A stretch of DNA of 64,000 nt, taken from contig NZ_JAOYOD010000001.1 of the NCBI RefSeq assembly GCF_025833875.1, positions 1,302,001 to 1,366,000 on the forward strand, read 5' to 3'. The notes beneath the pieces were generated by a model that was not told the DNA's origin, ran no database searches, and saw only the letters and a program-made list of their open reading frames with translations. This DNA is from Reichenbachiella ulvae. GTDB lineage: Bacteria > Bacteroidota > Bacteroidia > Cytophagales > Cyclobacteriaceae. The number at the start of each line of letters is the position of its first letter. Positions within the stretch are counted from its first letter, which is position 1. This document shows positions 44,786 through 50,765 of the stretch, piece by piece. The position numbers and the translations under genes are program-made.

Positions 44786-45903
44786 GAGTACTTTCGTTTT
44801 TACTTCAGAAGGAATTCAAACAAATTTTCCGAAATCCGACCCTACTCAGGATGATCCTGGCTATTCCAGTGATTCAGTTAGCCATATTACCATTGGCGGC
44901 TGATTTCGAGATCAAAAACATCAATGTAGTGGTAGTCGATCACGATCACTCTACTTATTCCAGGGATTTGGTCAACAAGATCACCGCATCCGGATACTTC
45001 GTTTTGGTGGATTACAACAACAGCATGGACAAGGGATTTGGCTATCTGGAATCCGATGTGGCCGATGTGGTACTGGAGATTCCTCCTGGTTTTGAACGTA
45101 ACCTCGTCAGGGAAAATCATGAGCAACTATTTCTTGCCATCAATGCCATTAACGGTACCAAAGCCAATGTGGGAGGAGGATACCTAGCTAGTGTCATCAG
45201 CAGTTTCAATGAGGAAATCCGTTTGGAGTGGTTCCAAAAGGGCATGCCGGCAAAAAGCACTGTGATAGAAGCCCAGGCCATCAACTGGTTCAATCCGCTG
45301 CTGAATTATCAGTTTTTCATGGTGCCGGGCATCCTGGTGGTATTGGTAACGATGGTAGGAGCTTACATGTGTGCACTAAATATTGTTAAGGAAAAAGAGG
45401 TAGGAACTATTGAGCAGATCAACGTTACCCCGATCAGGAAACACCATTTCATATTGGGCAAACTCATTCCTTTCTGGGTCATAGGCATTTTTGTTTTTAC
45501 GCTCGGGTTGTTCCTTGTTGCCAGGCTCATTTATGGGATTGTCCCAGTAGGCAGTTTGGCACTTTTGTATGGCTACCTGGCACTCTACCTGGTTGCGGTG
45601 CTGGGCATTGGGCTGCTGGTTTCCACCTATTCCCAGACGCAGCAGCAAGCCATGTCACTAGCCTTCTTTCTGATGATGATCTTTCTATTGATGAGCGGCT
45701 TGTTTACATCAGTGGAAAGCATGCCACCATGGGCCAGGGTGATCGCCCAGTTCAATCCGGTGACCTACTTCATTGAAGTGGTCAGGATGATCATCATGAA
45801 GGGGAGCGGATTTCAGCATGTCACAAGGCATTTTCTCATTATGGCAGGTTTTGCCGCAGTGTTTAATACCTGGGCAATCATTAACTATAGAAAACACACT
45901 TAG
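44782..45903 (+). CDS. ABC-2 type permease 2 (YbhR-like)
   Basis: 373 residues, the same architecture as the preceding permease: first helix (~24-42), a periplasmic domain, the coupling motif ALNIVKEKEVGTIEQINVTPI, and C-terminal helices with SVESMPPWARVIAQFNPVTYFIEVVRMI. It completes a six-component tripartite pump TetR-OMF-HlyD-ATPase-ATPase-permease-permease, resembling ybhGFSR plus an outer-membrane channel. Confidence 0.93.
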   Translation: MRVLSFLLQKEFKQIFRNPTLLRMILAIPVIQLAILPLAADFEIKNINVVVVDHDHSTYSRDLVNKITASGYFVLVDYNNSMDKGFGYLESDVADVVLEIPPGFERNLVRENHEQLFLAINAINGTKANVGGGYLASVISSFNEEIRLEWFQKGMPAKSTVIEAQAINWFNPLLNYQFFMVPGILVVLVTMVGAYMCALNIVKEKEVGTIEQINVTPIRKHHFILGKLIPFWVIGIFVFTLGLFLVARLIYGIVPVGSLALLYGYLALYLVAVLGIGLLVSTYSQTQQQAMSLAFFLMMIFLLMSGLFTSVESMPPWARVIAQFNPVTYFIEVVRMIIMKGSGFQHVTRHFLIMAGFAAVFNTWAIINYRKHT

Positions 45904-45973
45904 CGCCTTTGTTCCTTCGTGGCAAGATTTAGACCACAAGGACACCAAAATGAAATAGAGAACATAAAACGAA

Positions 45974-46366
45974 ATGAAAATGAAAGCAAAAAGGATCGTA
46001 ATTATAGGATTGGGAGTGGCCATAGCCCTGCTCTCGTTAAAGGTAATGGCTCAGAACGGCCCAGACATTACCGGAAAATGGTATGCAGAAGAAATGGATG
46101 AGTCTGTTATTGAAGTGACCCGGTTGTCTGATGGGAGCTACGAGGGGATCATCATCTCATCAAAAGAGGAAGGGTTTGTCGGCCATAAGGTTATTTATGG
46201 TTTTAAGTATGATGACAAAGAAAAACTGTATACCGGTACGATTAACTCAGCAGCCCGAAATATGGAATTAGATGGCACTATACAACTTGAACAAAGCAGC
46301 AAATTGAAAGTGACAGGCAAGAAGTTTTTTATGACTAAAACGTTTTATTGGATCAAAAAAGACTAA
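45974..46366 (+). CDS. DUF2147-domain secreted protein
   Basis: 130 residues. After a basic N-terminus (MKMKAKR) a signal peptide ends at VMAQ (~26). The mature part PDITGKWYAEEMDESVIEVTRLSDGSYEG...and YTGTINSAARNMELDGTIQL matches the DUF2147 pattern, though shorter than some members. It follows the efflux operon by 70 bp and precedes the truncated yceI gene by 2 bp; DUF2147 and YceI genes often neighbour each other in Bacteroidota. Confidence 0.8.
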   Translation: MKMKAKRIVIIGLGVAIALLSLKVMAQNGPDITGKWYAEEMDESVIEVTRLSDGSYEGIIISSKEEGFVGHKVIYGFKYDDKEKLYTGTINSAARNMELDGTIQLEQSSKLKVTGKKFFMTKTFYWIKKD

Positions 46367-46368
46367 AA

Positions 46369-46497
46369 ATGAAAGCTATACTTATAAACATCCTAGTTTT
46401 TGTTATTGCCGCTCCTTCGGTGACCATCAGCCAAACAAAATGGGAGATTACAGAAGACTACTCCATTGAATTTGAAGGTCGTGGAGCAAGATTTTGA
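46369..46497 (+). pseudogene. yceI-like gene truncated at the cassette border
   Basis: Only 42 codons: a signal peptide (MKAILINILVFVIAAPSVTISQ), then TKWEITEDYSIEFEGRGARF and a TGA. This is how YceI-family lipocalin-like proteins begin (W.I...YSI.F...GA.G.F), but about 130-150 further residues are missing. Eight bases after the stop comes the border sequence GGCATACAAC of cassette 4. So the gene was cut when the cassette formed or recombined. The YceI call rests on the short N-terminus and on context. Confidence 0.6.
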
Positions 46498-46505
46498 AAG
46501 ACAAT

Positions 46506-46746
46506 GGCATACAACGCCTGCGTATGGTGCGTGTGCGTATCGTTTGATAATACAGCCAAAGTAGTGAAAATCTGCCGAACCTACTAGCGAATCGGTGAGA
46601 GCTGCATTCCGCCGATCTTCCGGTGCGGCGAACTGATCTCACTATAAGTAGAAAAGTCATTTCCGCCGGCAGATGCACGGGTTCTTTCCGCCGAAGCTGG
46701 CTAAATGCTCAGTTCGCACATGCATCTATACGCCATGTTATCTACA
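46506..46746 (-). other. attC-like recombination site 3 (241 bp)
   Basis: On the minus strand it begins TGTAGATAAC (46746-46737) and ends GTTGTATGCC (46515-46506). The terminal arms (AACATGGCGTATAGATGCATG and, inverted, AACGCCTGCGTATGGTGCGTG) pair over about 25 bases. Inside lies a second hairpin system (GGTGAGA/TCTCACT, CGCCG/CGGCG). It is a near-identical direct copy of attC-2, also 241 bp. Confidence 0.85.
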
Positions 46747-46754
46747 TTTTTCGT

Positions 46755-47102
46755 TCAGAAGAGTTCGAACATTAGGATTAACATAGCTAAGATCCAAGCT
46801 GCAAATACGGTTTTGTAGTAGTTGTTCGTATTAAAATGTTCGCTGGTCGTAATTGAATTGAGGTCAATTAATTTGTTCGCAGATGATCCTACTTTAAATA
46901 GAACATAGATTAAAAGCCAGAATGCTCCGATAATGTATATTCCTGCAAGTTGAGAGATGATTGATGTAATCGTTGTTTCTAAATCCTGACTTAGGAGCTG
47001 ATAGTGTGTTAATAGCCAGACTGTTAAAGTTGAGATTGGTATTATGAAGTAGAAAAATGATCGATAATTCAGGTTGTTCAAAATTGCGAATATAGTATTC
47101 AT
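46755..47102 (-). CDS. Cassette 3: small integral membrane protein
   Basis: 115 residues from the ATG at 47102 (MNTIFAILNNLNYRSFFYFII). Three predicted transmembrane segments lie at about 15-34, 50-70 and 95-113. No family is recognised. The gene sits alone between GTTATCTACA (46737-46746) and TGTAGATAAC (47131-47140), an exact 10-bp complementary pair. It reads leftward with 8 bp from its stop to the attC and about 28 bp from the upstream border to its ATG, i.e. a typical promoterless integron cassette. Confidence 0.8.
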   Translation of the reverse strand: MNTIFAILNNLNYRSFFYFIIPISTLTVWLLTHYQLLSQDLETTITSIISQLAGIYIIGAFWLLIYVLFKVGSSANKLIDLNSITTSEHFNTNNYYKTVFAAWILAMLILMFELF

Positions 47103-47130
47103 TAAAGCTTGTTCTTCACGTTCATATACT

Positions 47131-47371
47131 TGTAGATAACGCCTGCGTATGGTGCGTGTGCGTGTCGTTTGATAATACGGCCAAAGTAGTGAAAATCTGT
47201 CGAACCTACTAGTGAATCGGTGAGAGCTGCATTCCGCCGATCTTCCGATGCGGCGAACTGATCTCACTATATGCAGAGAAGTAAATTCCGCCGGCAGATG
47301 CACGGGTTCGTTCCACCGAAGCTGGCTAAATGCTCAGTTCGCACATGCACTATCACGCCATGTTGTAGAGC
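47131..47371 (-). other. attC-like recombination site 2 (241 bp)
   Basis: Minus strand: starts GCTCTACAAC (47371-47362) and ends GTTATCTACA (47140-47131). Its long complementary ends and inner hairpins are the same as in attC-3, and the two differ at only a small number of positions by eye. It separates cassettes 2 and 3. Confidence 0.85.
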
Positions 47372-47436
47372 GTTTCTTTCGTTAGTTCAGAAGAATTCTT
47401 CGTTGTGCGAGGTTCGAATGTAGTTCCAGAAGGTCG

Positions 47437-47862
47437 TTAGCTAGTAGTTCTAGGAGTTAGTTTATCCTTAAATTTTGACTTCATGGAATACCCGCCAAGG
47501 ACCATTCCTGAAAGAAAAATGAGATTAAACAAGTTTTGATATTCTTGTTCGAAGATTACAGATTTAAATATGAAAACCGCAGACAAGAATGGGAGAATCA
47601 TCATTACAAATGCGAATCCAATGAAAAATTTAATATGAAAGGTAAAATTATTCGGGTTGTCTTTACTGATTAGTTCGAATACCCATATGAAAAAGCGGCT
47701 AATACCTTGATATGCTCCATGAAATACAATGTTGACTTGTACGGCTGTTTTTACCCGTTCGGATATTTCCAATTCGCTCGGTAGGAATGTGAAAATCAGC
47801 GCGATCACCAAATTCACCACTGTTAGCGTAATGTAGTATTTCTTGATTTTGTGTTCGTTCAT
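47437..47862 (-). CDS. Cassette 2: membrane protein of unknown function
   Basis: 141 residues (MNEHKIKKYYITLTVVNLVIALIFTFLP...). Three or four hydrophobic segments lie near 10-28, 50-68, 80-100 and 115-130, with a basic C-terminus (SMKSKFKDKLTPRTTS). No known family. It lies between GTTGTAGAGC (47362-47371) and GCTCTACAAC (47879-47888), exact complements, and reads leftward in the cassette direction. Confidence 0.8.
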   Translation of the reverse strand: MNEHKIKKYYITLTVVNLVIALIFTFLPSELEISERVKTAVQVNIVFHGAYQGISRFFIWVFELISKDNPNNFTFHIKFFIGFAFVMMILPFLSAVFIFKSVIFEQEYQNLFNLIFLSGMVLGGYSMKSKFKDKLTPRTTS

Positions 47863-47878
47863 TGTGTGTTCCGCTGAT

Positions 47879-48016
47879 GCTCTACAACGGTCTAGTATAA
47901 GAATAGTAGCGGGTTTTTATGCACTTGACATTCCGTTTAGAACGGTTGTTTGATTTATATATTTCACTTTCGTTTTTTCGATTAAACCGCTATTATTTTT
48001 ATACATTGTTAGGTGC
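47879..48016 (-). other. attC-like recombination site 1 (138 bp)
   Basis: Minus strand: starts GCACCTAAC (48016-48008) and ends GTTGTAGAGC (47888-47879). The arms TATAAAAATAATAGCGG and TATAAGAATAGTAGCGG pair at 15 of 17 positions. An inner hairpin CCGTT-TAG-AACGG is present. Its sequence differs from attC-2 and attC-3 but its architecture is the same. Confidence 0.8.
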
Positions 48017-48021
48017 TGGTT

Positions 48022-48855
48022 TTATTCAGCTTTATTTTCATCTGTTTTGTTAGATGTTATTCTCTTAATATTAATGAAAGGGCTTTTAATTAAATATAGG
48101 AATGTCTGTTTTTTATCTTCCTCAAATTCTACTAATCCATATTTCATTTGTTCTACTGGCATCATTTTAAATGTTCCAAATATTCTGTCCCAAATAATAA
48201 AAATATCAGCATAGTTTGAATCTGTATAGAATTGGTCTTGCTGATGATGTACTCTGTGATGGTCAGGCATTACAAAAATCAATCCGAGTGTAGAATTCAG
48301 CCATTTTGGGTATTTAAGATTCGCGTGTTCAAAAAAGAAAAACACATATAAAAAGAAATAATATAAAGCCATAGAAAGTACATCAGTACCAAACAATGCA
48401 GCTGTCACTATATTTCCGATACCAAACACTAATATTAATTCCAATGGGTGAAATCTAAAAACTGTTGAAGAGTCCATCGTAGTATCGCTATGATGTACCC
48501 TGTGAAATCTCCAGAGTAAAGGGATTGCATGCGTACCTCTATGTACCCAATATGCTGTAACATCATATAAGGCAACAGAGATAAAAAGTTTTGCCCAAAG
48601 GGGTAGTTCTACCAAATATAAAAGTCCGATATGATTACTGTTCAACCATTCAATTGAAAAGATTTGAAAAGTCACAAAAAATATATTTAGGATAACAAGT
48701 ATGATTTGAAATAGTAAATTTTGAAATAGATGATTAATTCGTTTCTGAAAATTGAATGGCGATTTCATTATCTGTTCTAAAGAAAAGAAGAGGGCAATTA
48801 ATCCAATAACAATGTAATTTGGGTCAATACCCAGTAATTTATCTAGAAACTCCAT
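48022..48855 (-). CDS. Cassette 1: sterol desaturase/fatty-acid hydroxylase family protein
   Basis: 277 residues with four to five transmembrane segments. The histidine clusters of this di-iron membrane oxygenase family are complete: HRGTH (~107-111), HRVHHS (~119-124) and DHHRVHH (~200-206), plus EHANLKYP. Substrates of bacterial members include sterol-like or lipid molecules; the specific one is unknown. It is bounded by GTTAGGTGC (48008-48016) and GCACCTAAC (48902-48910). It is the first cassette after the integrase remnant and reads away from it. Confidence 0.9.
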   Translation of the reverse strand: MEFLDKLLGIDPNYIVIGLIALFFSLEQIMKSPFNFQKRINHLFQNLLFQIILVILNIFFVTFQIFSIEWLNSNHIGLLYLVELPLWAKLFISVALYDVTAYWVHRGTHAIPLLWRFHRVHHSDTTMDSSTVFRFHPLELILVFGIGNIVTAALFGTDVLSMALYYFFLYVFFFFEHANLKYPKWLNSTLGLIFVMPDHHRVHHQQDQFYTDSNYADIFIIWDRIFGTFKMMPVEQMKYGLVEFEEDKKQTFLYLIKSPFINIKRITSNKTDENKAE

Positions 48856-48901
48856 AGTTTAAATATATTTGATTAATTATCACGTAATCTTTTTTCAACT
48901 T

Positions 48902-48946
48902 GCACCTAACAATTTCGTAAATGCTATGGCTGTTATGCACACTGCA
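48902..48946 (-). other. Putative attI-like boundary next to the integrase remnant
   Basis: Directly after the integrase stop (48947), the minus strand reads GTGCATAACAGCCATAGC...GAAATT and then GTTAGGTGC (48910-48902), where cassette 1 begins. It lacks the long paired arms of the attC sites and lies between integrase and first cassette, the position of attI in inverted-integrase integrons. Confidence 0.55.
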
Positions 48947-49237
48947 TCAATCCAAATCTAAGGGATTTTTTATTCCCACGAAATTCGAATGGGCCACATG
49001 TGTGTATATCTCAGTGCTACGTGAAGTATTGTGCCCTGGCAAAACCCGGATATATCTGAGATCCGTAGCAGATTCTGGTAAATGGGTCGCAAAAGAATAC
49101 CAGTAGGTGTGTTGAGTTAACCTTTGCTGTCTTCTGCCATGATTTGCTACTACTCTGTGTACAATCGCTCCTATGATAGTAGAGGGATATATCCTGCTGC
49201 TGTCTGCTACTTGTTTATCTGAAGAGCTAGCTTTCAT
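48947..49237 (-). pseudogene. Remnant of a tyrosine recombinase (integron-integrase-like)
   Basis: The 96-codon frame keeps the C-terminal catalytic region of a tyrosine recombinase: SFATHLPESATDLRYIRVLPGH, then TEIYTHV with the nucleophile tyrosine, ending IKNPLDLD. Family members read HTLRHSFATHLLE.GTDLRYIQ.LLGH...TEIYTHV...IKSPLD. Here the essential Arg of the H-x-x-R box is gone (HTYWYS for HTLRHS), LLGH is LPGH, and the N-terminal two thirds are absent. So it is not functional. It points leftward into the cassette array. Confidence 0.8.
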
Positions 49238-49270
49238 AAAGCAAATACAGAGAGAATAACTAACTTAAGC

Positions 49271-49304
49271 ATGTTTATAAACATTTATATACGTTTATAA
49301 ACGT
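49271..49304. promoter_or_regulatory. Two 14-bp palindromes 20 bp apart
   Basis: ATGTTTATAAACAT (49271-49284) and ACGTTTATAAACGT (49291-49304) are perfect palindromes with a common core GTTTATAAAC. They are spaced two helical turns apart, upstream of the integrase remnant. They look like an operator for a dimeric regulator. The rest of this 266-bp gap (49238-49503) holds no gene. Confidence 0.5.
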
Positions 49305-49447
49305 TTAATAAAATGATTACTCCTTCTCGAATCTTTTCAAAAAGAAGTAAACTGCCGATCGGCTAGATAAGCCTTCAAGGGTATATCCATTTGATATTTC
49401 TCTCAACTCGCCCCCACCCTTTCCTATTTGACTGGTAAGTACAAAAA

Positions 49448-49480
49448 AAATCCCTATCTGGTCATACCAAACAGGGATTT
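49448..49480 (-). terminator. Terminator of the 49504-50145 gene
   Basis: AAATCCCT-ATC-TGGT/ACCA-AAC-AGGGATTT, an interrupted 12-bp stem. On the minus strand it is followed by TTTTTGTAC. Confidence 0.85.
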
Positions 49481-49503
49481 TACAAGTGTCTATTAGATCA
49501 GGA

Positions 49504-50145
49504 TCAGCCTACGATCGTACGGGCGCTTTGGTAGCCCTCATAAAAGTTGGGGTTGCTCCATCTAAACTGCATCATGACTTTGTCCATCTTCTCCTCAAAG
49601 AGTTCAGAGACATCGTCCATCAGCTCGTAGGTGTTTCTCTTGGCCAGGTTAGTGGCAGTACCTTTGAGTCTTGGCAGACCGATCAATTCGCGATAGTCAT
49701 CTACAGAGCTCGACAGGTCAGTGATCTGAGCCTCAGTCACCCCATAGTCTGCCAGCGCTGGCAAATGCTCGGTCAGCAAGTCGATCAAGAAGCCCAATCG
49801 CTCAGGCATTTCAGAATCGCGCATCTTTACCGTATCCGACTTGGTCAGGTAGGCATTTTCGTGCAGGTCCTGATTGCCCGATACCATCGCATAGGCAGAA
49901 AGCGAACCGGAGAGTACGGACACTTTAGTAGCGATTTGTTGTTTGAGTAAATTTTTGTTTTCGGTGAGTCCCTTGGTCGTCTCCCCCGCCTTTTTCAACT
50001 GTACTTTCATCGCCTGGATCAGTTCGTCCAGTCGCTTCTTAAAGATGTTGATGATCGGGATCACAGACCAGGTCTCGCTGTTCGTGTCGAGAAAGCTTTG
50101 TGTAGACAAGGCCATCTGATAGCTGTTCAGCGTGTTTTGTTCCAT
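49504..50145 (-). CDS. Helical protein of unknown function
   Basis: 213 residues from the ATG at 50145 (MEQNTLNSYQMALSTQSFLDTNSETW); an ATG at 50157 adds four residues. All predicted alpha-helical, cytosolic, with no signal or transmembrane segment. Motifs such as NIFKKRLDELIQAM, LKQQIATKVSVLSGSLSAYA and TYELMDDVSELFEEKMDKVM look like a helical bundle. Related proteins occur in Cytophagales as unnamed families (memory, unsure). Its upstream DNA carries the same 21-bp-spaced operator as the T9SS-cargo unit, suggesting a shared regulator. Confidence 0.75.
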   Translation of the reverse strand: MEQNTLNSYQMALSTQSFLDTNSETWSVIPIINIFKKRLDELIQAMKVQLKKAGETTKGLTENKNLLKQQIATKVSVLSGSLSAYAMVSGNQDLHENAYLTKSDTVKMRDSEMPERLGFLIDLLTEHLPALADYGVTEAQITDLSSSVDDYRELIGLPRLKGTATNLAKRNTYELMDDVSELFEEKMDKVMMQFRWSNPNFYEGYQSARTIVG

Positions 50146-50196
50146 AGTGTAGATCATTTAAGTGAATAATTAAAAACCCAATGTGACCCACTTTGA

Positions 50197-50233
50197 CTTT
50201 AAAATCCTGACAAAAAACTTTAAAATCCTGCCA
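50197..50233 (-). promoter_or_regulatory. Tandem operator, second instance (21-bp spacing)
   Basis: On the minus strand, TGGCAGGATTTTAAAG (50233-50218) and TGTCAGGATTTTAAAG (50212-50197) are 21 bp apart, followed by TCAAAGTGGGTC. The pair and the following bases match 17290-17326 almost base for base. It lies about 50 bp before the gene starting at 50145. Confidence 0.75.
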
Positions 50234-50301
50234 TTTTACACCAACCTAGGTGATACAACCCATATTTTATCCACCTCACCCCTCTCATATTCTGAATGGA
50301 A

Positions 50302-50469
50302 TTGCATTTTCTCTACATCAAATTGTAATTTCTCCATACACAATTGTAATTTCTTTATACAGATTTGTACATTCTTTATATAGGATATTGATTTCTCTAC
50401 CACTATTTGTACTTTCTTTATACCTATTTGTAATTTCTCTATGTCGAATTGCACATTCTCTATAGGGGA
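50302..50469. repeat. Eight imperfect 21-bp tandem repeats
   Basis: Units start at 50302, 50323, 50344, 50365, 50386, 50407, 50428 and 50449, with consensus TTGnAnnTTCTnTA plus seven variable bases. The period is exactly 21 throughout. Because 21 is a multiple of three, both strands stay open; the minus strand would encode heptads such as LQIGIKK and VQICIKK, but without an ATG. It may be a protein-binding array or a minisatellite. Confidence 0.75.
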
Positions 50470-50602
50470 TGGTATTTTACAGGGATTTCAGAGAAAGAGC
50501 GCCAGATCGGGTAATGTCCCTTTGATAGGTAAGATTAAGGTATCGACATGGCAACCCATGAAAGGTCTATATCACTTGTTTTTCGTGATCTGTGTCTCTT
50601 TT

Positions 50603-50691
50603 TTAGATCCCTCCTAAGGTCGGGATGACAGAACGCTATTAGTTAATAGATCAGCAAACGTTGTGTCATTTCGTACGCTGGAGGAATCTAA
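50603..50691. repeat. REP-like inverted repeat
   Basis: Arms of 28 bp (50603-50630 and 50664-50691) match at 20 positions when inverted: TTAGATcCCTCC...ATGACA against TGTCAT...GGAGGAATCTAA. This resembles the widespread intergenic palindromes of Bacteroidota that begin TGTCATTTCG (from memory). Confidence 0.6.
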
Positions 50692-50765
50692 GCGATAAAT
50701 GCAAATCCCAGCCTGTCCGGCCAGTCCACAGCAGACAGGCTTGAGTGCATGTCCCATTTCTATAG

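Larger units (their letters stand above)
39073..46515. mobile_element. Cassette 4: 7.4-kb multigene unit
   Basis: Bounded by GTTGTATGCC (39073-39082) and GGCATACAAC (46506-46515), exact 10-bp complements that obey the same rule as the four single-gene cassettes beside it. It contains tetR, a tolC-like gene, an hlyD-like gene, two ABC ATPases, two ABC-2 permeases, DUF2147 and a yceI gene cut by the right border. All genes read rightward, against the array. By eye it is richer in G+C than its surroundings. Confidence 0.7.
50146..50765. other. 620-bp repeat-rich intergenic region
   Basis: No supported gene. It contains, in order, the tandem operator 50197-50233, eight 21-bp repeats at 50302-50469, a REP-like inverted repeat at 50603-50691, and an inverted pair AGCCTGTC/GACAGGCT near 50711-50745. 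Confidence 0.6.

Noticed and set aside
46755..47303. Longer frame for the cassette 3 gene reaching into attC-2
   Set aside because: The extra N-terminal 67 codons are the attC repeat itself (the same peptide is read in attC-3); the real start is the ATG at 47102.
50236..50454. Heptad-repeat small protein on the minus strand over the 21-bp repeats
   Set aside because: No ATG, only a GTG inside the repeats; openness follows from a period divisible by three. The opposite strand is also open.
50302..50469. CRISPR array
   Set aside because: Period of 21 bp is too short, there are no constant repeats with unique spacers of 30 bp or more, and no cas genes are in the window.
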